From Bacteroidia bacterium (lineage in GTDB: Bacteria; Bacteroidota; Bacteroidia; Bacteroidales; Azobacteroidaceae), in assembly GCA_025996895.1 (NCBI GenBank), contig BNTW01000019.1, forward strand, positions 1 through 39,903: a stretch of DNA of 39,903 nucleotides, in the 5' to 3' direction. Positions within the stretch are counted from its first letter, which is position 1. Every line of letters begins with the position of its first letter. This document shows, piece by piece, positions 32,937 to 39,903 of the stretch. Made by a program: the position numbers and the translations under genes. The notes below the pieces were generated by a model. The model was given only the letters and a program-made list of their open reading frames with translations. It made no database searches and was not told where the DNA came from.

Positions 32937-34062
32937 GTTATTGCTTTGCTCTTTTATCTTTGTGGGGTGTAGCAACAGTCTGCAATCTTCCAAAGAAAGC
33001 GCTGAGCAAAGTTGGCCTTTGTTTCGTGGCGATGCTCAGTTTAGCGGATACACCGACATCAAACTCGCCAAAAATCCGGTTTTGTTGTGGACATATAAAA
33101 CGGATGCAAGAGTGGCCGGCTCGCCGGTGGTATATAATCAAACCGCTTATTGGTGCGATAAACGCGGACAGATTTACGGCGTGGACATCAACGGCAACCG
33201 GTGTTTCAATTACGATTTTCAGACAGCCGTGGAAGCTACGCCGATGATTGACGATTCCATCCTTTACATCGGGCGAATAGACGGATTTATGAGCGCCGTT
33301 TCTTTGGCAAGTCAGGATACGGTTTGGAATTTTGAGACTTTCGGGCAAATATCCGCCTCGCCCAATATCGGAACATTCAAAGATAAACAGGCTGTCATTT
33401 TCGGCAGTTACGACAATTACCTTTATTGTTTGGATAAAAAAACAGGCGAAGAAATCAACCGTTTTGAATCGGGATATTACATCAACGGAGCGGTGGCGCT
33501 TTGGAAAGACTGCTTTATTTCGGGCGGTTGCGATGCCTGGTTGCGAATCATCAACGGTACTACAGGCATTTCATCCGATTCCCTGCAATTGGATACTTAT
33601 ATTCCGGCATCGCCCGCCATCAACGGCGATTATTGTTACATTGCCGACCATTCGGGAAATGTGTACGAAATCGTCATCCAAAACGACAAAATCAGTCAAT
33701 CGAAAAAAATCGTGGAAGCAACGGACGATAGCGGAACCTTTGTGTCGGTTCCCGCGCTATCTTCTAACACGCTTTACATCCTTTCGGACGACCGGAATTT
33801 GTACGCCATTAATCGCAAAGACGGCAGTGTCCGGTGGAAATATTTGCAAAAAGGCGATTCCGGTGAAAGTTCGCCGGTGGTGTGTAACGACAAAGTTATT
33901 TCCTGTTCCAAAAACGGATTTATTTCCCTGTTGGATGCGTCCAATGGCGAATTGTTGTGGGAATATGATACCGGCGAGCAAATCACGGCAAGCCCGGCGG
34001 TCATCAAAGGGTATTTTTATTTATTGACGGCGAAAGGAACATTATTTTGTTTCAAAGTTTAA
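32890..34062 (+). CDS. PQQ-like beta-propeller lipoprotein
   Basis: A lipoprotein signal with lipobox FVGC (Cys at residue 27) leads to a propeller starting at SWPLFRGDAQFSGY. Blades include YGVDINGNRCFNY, YCLDKKTGEEINRF, YAINRKDGSVRWKY and SLLDASNGELLWEY. It resembles BamB-type and other PQQ-like propellers. Residues 1-15 (MFKVSDFRFQVLSFK) are encoded by heptamer repeat, so the N-region of the signal peptide is derived from the repeat. No other start codon before the hydrophobic core is better. The last residues FKV and stop again come from a repeat unit. Probably attached to a membrane on the periplasmic side as a partner of the redox proteins (inference). Confidence 0.85.
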   Translation: MFKVSDFRFQVLSFKLLLLCSFIFVGCSNSLQSSKESAEQSWPLFRGDAQFSGYTDIKLAKNPVLLWTYKTDARVAGSPVVYNQTAYWCDKRGQIYGVDINGNRCFNYDFQTAVEATPMIDDSILYIGRIDGFMSAVSLASQDTVWNFETFGQISASPNIGTFKDKQAVIFGSYDNYLYCLDKKTGEEINRFESGYYINGAVALWKDCFISGGCDAWLRIINGTTGISSDSLQLDTYIPASPAINGDYCYIADHSGNVYEIVIQNDKISQSKKIVEATDDSGTFVSVPALSSNTLYILSDDRNLYAINRKDGSVRWKYLQKGDSGESSPVVCNDKVISCSKNGFISLLDASNGELLWEYDTGEQITASPAVIKGYFYLLTAKGTLFCFKV

Positions 34063-34079
34063 GATTTAAGATTTAAGAT
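34054..34079 (+). repeat. Heptamer repeat, half copy G
   Basis: AAGTTTAAGATTTAAGATTT units start in the last codons of the lipoprotein gene and run to the ATG of the four-helix-bundle gene. Confidence 0.75.
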
Positions 34080-34080
34080 T

Positions 34081-34470
34081 ATGGCAACAATAAATTGTTT
34101 TGAAGATTTAGAAATCTGGAAAATGGCTCGTGAATTTTGTAACGATGTGTTTAGAATTACAAACTACGAGAATTTTTCAAGAGATTTTCGTATGAAAGAT
34201 CAAATAAAAGCCTCGTCAGGTTCAATTATGGATAATATTGCGGAGGGGTTTGAACGAAATGGAAATAAGGAGTTTGTACAATTTCTTTATTTTTCAAAAG
34301 GCTCATGTGGAGAATCGAGGTCACAATTATATCGAGCCTTAGATTTCAAATACATTACAGAAGATGAGTTTATTGTGTTGAAAAATAAAACATTACAAAT
34401 ATCCCAAGCAATTGGTGGTTTTATTAAATATCTTAACAACTCAGAAATAAAAGGTACAAAATATAAATAG
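34081..34470 (+). CDS. Four-helix-bundle protein (S23 / 23S rRNA intervening-sequence family)
   Basis: The 129-residue protein matches the small helical family first seen in intervening sequences of 23S rRNA genes: CFEDLEIWKMAREFCNDVF, then MKDQIKASSGSIMDNIAEGF, KEFVQFLYFSKGSCGESRSQ and a final helix QISQAIGGFIKYLNN. Relatives include Avd of diversity-generating retroelements; no reverse transcriptase is present here. It is AT-rich, unlike its neighbours, and lies between two stretches of heptamer repeat, so it appears to have entered the locus as a cassette. Function unknown. Confidence 0.88.
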   Translation: MATINCFEDLEIWKMAREFCNDVFRITNYENFSRDFRMKDQIKASSGSIMDNIAEGFERNGNKEFVQFLYFSKGSCGESRSQLYRALDFKYITEDEFIVLKNKTLQISQAIGGFIKYLNNSEIKGTKYK

Positions 34471-34535
34471 GGTTTAAGATTTAATATTTAAGATTTAATA
34501 TTGGGCAACTCGAAATCTTAAATCTTAAACCCGAA
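34471..34535. repeat. Heptamer hairpin repeat, copy H (degenerate)
   Basis: Left arm GGTTTAAGATTTAATATTTA, centre TTGGGCAACTCG, right arm AAATCTTAAATCTTAAACCC. It fills the spacer before the ABC ATPase gene. Confidence 0.8.
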
Positions 34536-34549
34536 ATTTTCAAACTCTT

Positions 34550-35215
34550 ATGATTCGATTATCAGGTATTACAAAAACGTTTCCCGATGGGGAAAACAAG
34601 CAGAACACCGTTTTGCGTGGCGTGGAAATGGTGGTTTCCAAAGGCGATTTTGTTGCCATTGAAGGCGCTTCCGGTTCCGGAAAGACCACTTTACTTTCCA
34701 TTTTGGGCACACTCGTGCCACCCGATACAGGGAGTTATCTGTTGGACGGCAAAGAAATGTTGACTGCGGGCGTTGACCATTCGCTTGTCCGCAACCGGCA
34801 CATCGGCTTTGTATTTCAAGACCACCGTCTGATGCCGCAACTCTGCGTATTGGACAATATCTTGTTGCCCACTCTGGCATACAGTTCCAAAGCCAGTATT
34901 TCGCAAACGGAATATGCCCGTCAATTGATGGATATGACAGGGATTGCCTCGCTTGCTTATCAATATCCGCAAACCTTATCCGGTGGAGAAGCCAGTCGTA
35001 CCGCTCTATGTCGCGCGCTCATCATGAAACCGTTATTGCTTCTGGCAGACGAACCTACCGGACAATTGGATGCGGAAAATGCCAAAAATATTGCTTCTTT
35101 ATTGACAAAAATCAATCAAGAACTCGGAACAACAATCGTCATGGTTACACATTCAAAAGAAACGGCAGCAGTGGCGAAAAGAATCCTGACACTTAAAAAT
35201 GGTTTGATAGTTTAA
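34550..35215 (+). CDS. ABC transporter ATPase (LolD/MacB-type)
   Basis: A cytoplasmic ATPase of 221 residues. Walker A GASGSGKTT is near 39-47, the Q-loop FVFQDHRLMPQ near 88-98, the signature LSGGEASRTALCRAL near 144-158, and Walker B LLLADEPTGQLDAEN near 164-178, with a switch His in VMVTHSKET. The type drives mechanotransmission permeases such as LolCDE and MacB rather than importers. The permease gene starts 5 bases later, so the two form one transporter. Confidence 0.92.
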   Translation: MIRLSGITKTFPDGENKQNTVLRGVEMVVSKGDFVAIEGASGSGKTTLLSILGTLVPPDTGSYLLDGKEMLTAGVDHSLVRNRHIGFVFQDHRLMPQLCVLDNILLPTLAYSSKASISQTEYARQLMDMTGIASLAYQYPQTLSGGEASRTALCRALIMKPLLLLADEPTGQLDAENAKNIASLLTKINQELGTTIVMVTHSKETAAVAKRILTLKNGLIV

Positions 35216-35220
35216 ACAGA

Positions 35221-38200
35221 ATGAATTTAATAAAATCAAATATCACTTTTTACTTCCGCTATTATAAGCTGATAGCCCTCGCCGCCGGGATAATGGTTGC
35301 CGTTATTGTGGGAAGCCTTGTGGTAGGCGAATCCGTCCGTTCCACTTTGGTGCAGCGCGTTTACGAACGATTGGGAAATACGGAAACCATCCTGTTTTCC
35401 AAAAATTCTTTTTTGGAAAGTTCGGTTGTCGATAATCCGTTATTTGAAGGACAAGCCCAAGGCATTTTGTTAAGCAACGGATTCATTTCCGATGCCGGTC
35501 GATTAATTCCGGTAATGGTTTGGGGCGTGAACGACAAAAATATTCCGAAAGGCGGTGCAAAAATTAATCCTGCATTGGTGGAAAATATCACCCAAGGAAG
35601 TGAAATCGTTTTGCGTTTACCCGCCACCGGATTAGTTCCTTCCGGTTCTTTATTCGTAACCGACAATTACACAACCAGCGCACGACTGTCATTATCCGGA
35701 ATCCTTGATGCGGAAAACGGCGGAAACATGAATTTAAAAAACGAACAAATCATCCCATACAATATTTTCGTCAATCGGGAAGAATTGGCTGCTATATTGG
35801 ATATTGAAGGAAAAATCAATTTAATTTTATGCGAAAAACCGGTTTCATACGCTGATTTTTCTGAAATTTGGCAACCGTCATTATCGGGATTAAATGAAAA
35901 AAAATACGACGAATTTACCGAAATTACCTCCGACCGGGTTTTTATTCAGGGAGATGCCGTACAAATGCTGTATGAAAATCATCCCAATGCCAACCGGCTG
36001 TTTTCTTATTTGGTTAATTCCATTGATGCCAATAATCAATCCATTCCCTATTCATTTATCACCGCTGCCGACCAATACAAAGGGCGCAGATTACAGGACG
36101 ATGAATTCATTCTTTCGGATTACACCGCCAAACGCATCGGAGCAAAGTTAAACGACTCTATTCGTTTAACTTATTATGTTTCAAAAGATTTGAAAACCTT
36201 GTCGGTAGATACGCTTTACGGTCGAGTAGGACAAATCGTTCCCTTGAGCGAATTATTCGCTGATAAAACCCTGAGCGCGAACTTTCCCGGACTTTCGGAT
36301 GTGGAAAAATGTACCGATTGGGACAGCGACCTTCCCATCGACATGAGTCTGATTACCAAGGAAGATGAAGACTATTGGGCATTATACAGAACAACACCCA
36401 AAATCCTGATTCCGTACAGCGCCGTTTATGAAAAATGGGGCAACGCCTACGGCAATGCAACCGCCATACGGATTAATAATGACCAACCCGAAACTCGAAA
36501 CCCGAAACCTGAAACCCAAAACTTAAAACCCGCCATGTTCGGCATCGAAATCATTCAACCTAAAGAAGCCGGATTAAACGCCGCCCGCAATGGCGTCGAT
36601 TTTTCTTCCCTTTTCCTGTCTTTAGGATTTTTCATCATTTTATCAGCTATATTGTTAATGCTTGTTCCCCTCTCAGAAATGATTTACGTGCGGCGCAAGG
36701 AAATAGAGCTTTATTCGGCCTTAGGCTATACAAAAAAACGCATTGTCGGCATGCTTTGGTGCGAATCGGCTCCGGTTGTATTCGTCGCATCCTTGATAGG
36801 AATTGTCGTGGGTTTGCTATATACTTGGCTGATACTGATTTTGTTGGGAAGCCTTTGGAAAGGCGCAACTCATACCGGCGGTTTTGTGCTTTTTCCCAGC
36901 GCCGGGACTGTTTTTTTTGGTTTTATTGTTGGTGTCGCTATTGCTTTGATTTTGCTTTGGATTAGTTTAAAGTTTCAGGTTTCAGGTTTAAAACTTAAGA
37001 GGCTTAAGAAATTTAAGGGACTTAAGGAGCTTAAGAAATCATTGGTGATTGCTCTGATTTTCACCTTAGCAACGCTGATTTTCATCTTTTGGGCTACTGC
37101 TAATGCGACCGGCCTTTTTGTTGTTGCCGGATTTTTATTAATCGTAACGGCTGCTTGTTGGGGCGATTATCTTATTGTGTGGCAGGGAGCGGCAACAAAA
37201 CCTTTTGACACTTCCAAATTGATTTGGGCCAATCTCTACGCCAATCGAAAACGGACGCTTTTGTCCTTTTTCTCCCTGACTGCAGGCGTGTTTATCGTCT
37301 TTTCCGTAGGATTGAACCGCAGGGGATTTGTTGACAATGCGCAGTTGGCGAGCGGGACAGGCGGTTATTCGTTGTGGTGCGAGAGTAGCGTTCCCATTTA
37401 TCACAATATGTCCACGCCGGAAGGACGAAAAAAGCTGGCTTTAAGCGATTTGCCGGAAGATACGCGCATCATCCAGATGACTCGTTACAGTGCTGATGAT
37501 GCCAGTTGCCTGAATTTGAATAAAGTATCGCAACCAACCGTATTGGGAGTAGATATGGATTTGCTGAAAACGACTGATTTTGAGATTGAAAAACATATTT
37601 ATCCAGAAGAGAAATCGATCTTTGAAATTTTGAAAAAGTTTCAAGTTTCAAGTTTCAAGTTTCAAGTGGAGGAACCCGAAACTCGAAACCCGAAACTCGA
37701 AACCCAAAACCCAAAAGTTTATCCGGTACTGATTGACGAAACCGTGCTGATGTGGAGTCTGATGTTGAATTTGGGCGATACCATTTCGTACGAAAGCGGG
37801 ACAGGGAAACGAATTTATCTGCAATTGGCGGGTACGCTGAAAAACTCCATTTTTCAAGGGAATGTGCTGATGGATAAGCAATTGTTTTCCGAAATATGGG
37901 GAGAAATTACCGGTAGCGAAATTGCATTAATAAAAGTCAATGAGACGGAAACGGAGGAAACCCGAAAACTTTTATCGCAGGCTTTGAACGAATACGGTGT
38001 GCGAGTGACGACCACCGCCCAACGGCTGAAAGAATTTAACAGTGTCACGGATGCCTATCTGAATATCTTCCTGACCTTGGGAGGATTGGGTTTGTTGCTG
38101 GGAATCATGAGTTTCATCATTGTCATACGGAAAGACCTCCTTTCGCGGAAAGAACAAATATCCATCTACCGCTCGTTGGGATTTACGGATAAAAAAATAG

Positions 38201-38424
38201 AACAAATGCTTGTCGGAGAAAACCGGATTGTTCCCTTGTACGCCATTGCCATCGGCGTGTTGGGTTCATTAACCGGTGCGGTTTCCGGCTTATCGAACAT
38301 CAGCATTTGGATTTGGCTTACAACAATCGTATTAACAATTTTACTAACTTTGTCGGTGATTATTTTTATTTATGAAAATATTATTTATTGTACCCGGTTC
38401 GGGCGACCCGTTTTATTGCGGTAA
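35221..38424 (+). CDS. FtsX-type ABC permease, large, with repeat-derived inserts
   Basis: The 1067-residue permease has a first membrane helix near 15-40, a large extracytoplasmic domain to about 450, a helix bundle from about 460 to 660 (FSSLFLSLGFFIILSAILLM), a second helix-in/large-domain unit, and three helices at the C-terminus (IFLTLGGLGLLLGIMSFIIV). It thus looks like two FtsX/MacB halves in one chain. Three repeat-derived inserts are present: PETRNPKPETQ near 423-436, KFQVSGLKLKRLKKFKGLKE near 582-602, and a full hairpin copy near 806-832. They lie in loops, so the protein may still fold. It may move lipoproteins or peptides; substrate unknown. Its end overlaps the next gene by 53 bases. 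Confidence 0.88.
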   Translation: MNLIKSNITFYFRYYKLIALAAGIMVAVIVGSLVVGESVRSTLVQRVYERLGNTETILFSKNSFLESSVVDNPLFEGQAQGILLSNGFISDAGRLIPVMVWGVNDKNIPKGGAKINPALVENITQGSEIVLRLPATGLVPSGSLFVTDNYTTSARLSLSGILDAENGGNMNLKNEQIIPYNIFVNREELAAILDIEGKINLILCEKPVSYADFSEIWQPSLSGLNEKKYDEFTEITSDRVFIQGDAVQMLYENHPNANRLFSYLVNSIDANNQSIPYSFITAADQYKGRRLQDDEFILSDYTAKRIGAKLNDSIRLTYYVSKDLKTLSVDTLYGRVGQIVPLSELFADKTLSANFPGLSDVEKCTDWDSDLPIDMSLITKEDEDYWALYRTTPKILIPYSAVYEKWGNAYGNATAIRINNDQPETRNPKPETQNLKPAMFGIEIIQPKEAGLNAARNGVDFSSLFLSLGFFIILSAILLMLVPLSEMIYVRRKEIELYSALGYTKKRIVGMLWCESAPVVFVASLIGIVVGLLYTWLILILLGSLWKGATHTGGFVLFPSAGTVFFGFIVGVAIALILLWISLKFQVSGLKLKRLKKFKGLKELKKSLVIALIFTLATLIFIFWATANATGLFVVAGFLLIVTAACWGDYLIVWQGAATKPFDTSKLIWANLYANRKRTLLSFFSLTAGVFIVFSVGLNRRGFVDNAQLASGTGGYSLWCESSVPIYHNMSTPEGRKKLALSDLPEDTRIIQMTRYSADDASCLNLNKVSQPTVLGVDMDLLKTTDFEIEKHIYPEEKSIFEILKKFQVSSFKFQVEEPETRNPKLETQNPKVYPVLIDETVLMWSLMLNLGDTISYESGTGKRIYLQLAGTLKNSIFQGNVLMDKQLFSEIWGEITGSEIALIKVNETETEETRKLLSQALNEYGVRVTTTAQRLKEFNSVTDAYLNIFLTLGGLGLLLGIMSFIIVIRKDLLSRKEQISIYRSLGFTDKKIEQMLVGENRIVPLYAIAIGVLGSLTGAVSGLSNISIWIWLTTIVLTILLTLSVIIFIYENIIYCTRFGRPVLLR
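36486..36532 (+). repeat. Heptamer repeat, half copy I (in frame)
   Basis: CCGAAAC/CTGAAAC-type units encode QPETRNPKPETQNLKP within the first extracytoplasmic domain of the permease, close to the second membrane helix. Confidence 0.85.
36966..37035 (+). repeat. Heptamer units plus CTTAAG repeat (copy 2) in permease
   Basis: AGTTTCAGGTTTCAGG units are followed by C/TTTAAG hexamers at 36994, 37003, 37012, 37021 and 37030, an exact 9-base period with five units, as at 20555-20596. They encode the basic LKxLKxLK loop between two membrane helices. Confidence 0.85.
37638..37716. repeat. Heptamer hairpin repeat, copy K (full, in frame)
   Basis: Four GTTTCAA units (37638 onward), centre GTGGAGGAACCC, then CCGAAAC/TCGAAAC units. 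It encodes KFQVSSFKFQVEEPETRNPK and the following LETQNPK within the permease, with no frame break. Confidence 0.88.
38345..38352 (+). promoter_or_regulatory. Possible internal -7 box before the GT4 gene
   Basis: TAACTTTG lies inside the 3' end of the permease gene, 20 bases before ATG 38372. No -33 TTTG is found at the right distance, so this is weak. Confidence 0.35.
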
Positions 38425-39637
38425 TTGCTTTCGCGATAACCTGCAGGCCAATGCTTTGCGCAAGGCAGGACATGATGTGGTGATCATGCCGCTCTATTTG
38501 CCGTTGAAAAACAACTCCTTTTTGGCGGATACGCCTTTGTTTTTTCCGGCCACTTCACTCTATCTGTCGCAGAAATACTTCCGCAACAAGTCCATGCCCC
38601 GTTGGATGGAAAAGATACTCAATTCGGATTTTTCGCTTAGTATGGCGGCTTCATTTTCGGGAACGACTTCGGCGGAGGGCTTGGAAGACATGACTCTCTC
38701 CATGATAAAAGGCGATGATGATGTTTTTCTCCGGCAAGTGCATACCCTTATCCACTGGATAAAAGAACATGAGCATCCGGACATTATCCACCTTTCGAGC
38801 AATCTGCTCATTGGGATTGCCAAAGCCATCAAACAAGAAATTGATATCCCTGTCGTTTGTTCCCTTCAGGACGAAGAAATTTGGATAGATACCCTGCGAA
38901 AGGAAGATGCCGATGCCGCGTGGAAGGGAATTAGTGAAAACACCGGCTATATCGACCATTTTGTCACGACAAGCCGGTTTTACAAACAGATTATAACGCG
39001 CAAGTTTCCGCAGATAACCCATATAGATGTCATTTATCCCGGTTTGAAAACGGAGAAATATGCTTCGGAACAGTATCCAACAGAACCTGTTATCGGTTTC
39101 TTTTATCGCATGAACGAAATCAACGGCTTGCATCTGTTGGTAGAAGCTTTTGTTAAACTAAAGAAAGAGAATCGAGTAAATGGCCTCAAACTGAGGATAG
39201 GCGGTGGATATACCTCGGCTGATAAAAAATTTCTGAAGAAAATGTACCGTATGCTTGCACCTTACGGAAAAGATGTACATTGGTGCGAAACGTACAAACT
39301 GAAAGACCATGCGGCTTTTTACAAGGAAATAACCGCCATTTGTGTTCCGGTAACTTTTCCCGAAAGTGTAGGACTCTATCTTTGCGAAGCTTTTGCGGCA
39401 GGGCGTCCCGCTATTGAACCGGCTACCGGTTCCTTTCCCGAAATAGTGGGTGATGCGGGAGTACTGTATTCACCCAATTCCCCGGATGCACTGGCTGATG
39501 CTATTGAAAAGTTGCTGACTACCGACGGACTGTGGGAAGAATGTCGCAAGAACGCTTTGCATTTGTCGCACACTCGCTACAATGAAACCATACAAGCTTC
39601 CGAATTATACAATGTATATAAACCTCTAATAAAATAA
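38372..39637 (+). CDS. GT4 family glycosyltransferase
   Basis: A GT-B fold glycosyltransferase of 421 residues. The N-terminal part starts MKILFIVPGSGDPFYCGNCF with a glycine-rich loop, and the C-terminal part shows IGFFYRMNEINGLHLLVEAF near 224-243, LRIGGGYTSADKKF near 263-276 and VPVTFPESVGLYLCEAFAAGRPAI near 327-350 (the E-x7-E motif that binds the sugar nucleotide), then PATGSFPEIVGDAGVL. The GDPFYCGNCFRDNL start is characteristic of a Bacteroidota subgroup. It overlaps the permease by 53 bases and is 4 bases from the next propeller gene, so it belongs to the same unit. The acceptor is unknown; glycosylation of a secreted partner is one possibility. Confidence 0.9.
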   Translation: MKILFIVPGSGDPFYCGNCFRDNLQANALRKAGHDVVIMPLYLPLKNNSFLADTPLFFPATSLYLSQKYFRNKSMPRWMEKILNSDFSLSMAASFSGTTSAEGLEDMTLSMIKGDDDVFLRQVHTLIHWIKEHEHPDIIHLSSNLLIGIAKAIKQEIDIPVVCSLQDEEIWIDTLRKEDADAAWKGISENTGYIDHFVTTSRFYKQIITRKFPQITHIDVIYPGLKTEKYASEQYPTEPVIGFFYRMNEINGLHLLVEAFVKLKKENRVNGLKLRIGGGYTSADKKFLKKMYRMLAPYGKDVHWCETYKLKDHAAFYKEITAICVPVTFPESVGLYLCEAFAAGRPAIEPATGSFPEIVGDAGVLYSPNSPDALADAIEKLLTTDGLWEECRKNALHLSHTRYNETIQASELYNVYKPLIK

Positions 39638-39641
39638 TACG

Positions 39642-39903
39642 ATGAACATAATGAAAAGACTCGGGTTGACAGGCATATATGCTATTGCTCTGTGTTTATA
39701 TTCCCACTTGGCCATGGCACAAACTCCATTCGGTTGGAGAGGCGCTGCTCGCGACGGCATTTATCATGAAACCGGATTGCTGAAATCCTGGCCCGAAGGC
39801 GGTCCTCAATTGTTATGGGAAAATACGGATGTAGGAAAAGGCTTTTCGAGTCCCATGGCAACGAATGGAAAGGTTTACATCAACGGTTTGGACAAAGACG
39901 GTG
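39642..39903 (+). CDS. PQQ-like beta-propeller protein, 5' part (cut by window end)
   Basis: Only the first 87 codons are in the window. The signal peptide (LGLTGIYAIALCLYSHLAMA) is followed by FGWRGAARDGIYHETGLLKS and WPEGGPQLLW, closely matching the tandem propeller pair at 12234-14659 (WRGKNRDGIYHETGLLKQWP). The first blade starts with NGKVYINGL. The ATG at 39651 is an alternative start three codons on. It shows that the propeller family brackets the whole redox locus. Confidence 0.87.
   Translation, partial: MNIMKRLGLTGIYAIALCLYSHLAMAQTPFGWRGAARDGIYHETGLLKSWPEGGPQLLWENTDVGKGFSSPMATNGKVYINGLDKDG

Noticed and set aside
34081..34470. Four-helix-bundle gene as part of a diversity-generating retroelement
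   Set aside because: No reverse transcriptase, template repeat or variable repeat was seen in the window.

Overview
The window reads as a piece of a Bacteroidota chromosome, most likely order Bacteroidales. Several genes are preceded by the Bacteroidota promoter type (-7 box TAnnTTTG, sometimes with TTTG about 19-20 bases upstream). Rho carries a long charged, Asn-rich insertion, and LytTR two-component genes and AT-rich spacers are present. No species can be named from sequence alone.

Layout. (1) 1-10.3 kb is housekeeping sequence: a 5'-truncated ATPase remnant, rho, a small outer-membrane-type protein, a GT2 glycosyltransferase, rpsO, a 4'-phosphopantetheinyl transferase, an NlpC/P60 lipoprotein, an ECF sigma factor with a small membrane partner, a small membrane protein, a class A penicillin-binding protein and tRNA-Gly(GCC). 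(2) 10.4-24.25 kb and 31.9-39.9 kb form one long same-strand locus. It starts with a LytS/LytTR-type kinase and regulator. It then holds six PQQ-like beta-propeller proteins (the last cut by the window edge), an NHL-like propeller, a secreted polyferredoxin, a NapH/NosR-like membrane Fe-S protein, a NuoE/2Fe-2S/NuoF fusion, a NuoG-N/GltD-N-like Fe-S protein, an ABC ATPase with a large FtsX-type permease, and a GT4 glycosyltransferase. I infer a membrane redox system linking NAD(H) in the cytoplasm to Fe-S and beta-propeller proteins outside the inner membrane. (3) 24.25-31.9 kb is an AT-rich accessory island that splits this locus between the NuoF-like and NuoG-like genes. It carries a KilA-N gene flanked by a duplicated 3' tail of the NuoF-like gene, an HTH gene, an AbiE-like nucleotidyltransferase pair with an apparent operator, an Hsp90/sacsin-like ATPase with a possible nuclease C-terminus, and a metallophosphoesterase.

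The most unusual structural signal is a family of heptamer-based repeats (GTTTCAA/GTTTCGG and reverse complement CCGAAAC). They are often arranged as a large hairpin around a short GGTTG-nnn-AACC-like centre. They lie at many gene junctions of the redox locus, supply stop codons and one lipoprotein N-terminus, and are also inserted in frame in several proteins. A second repeat, CTTAAG with an exact 9-base period, occurs as five units in two different membrane proteins.
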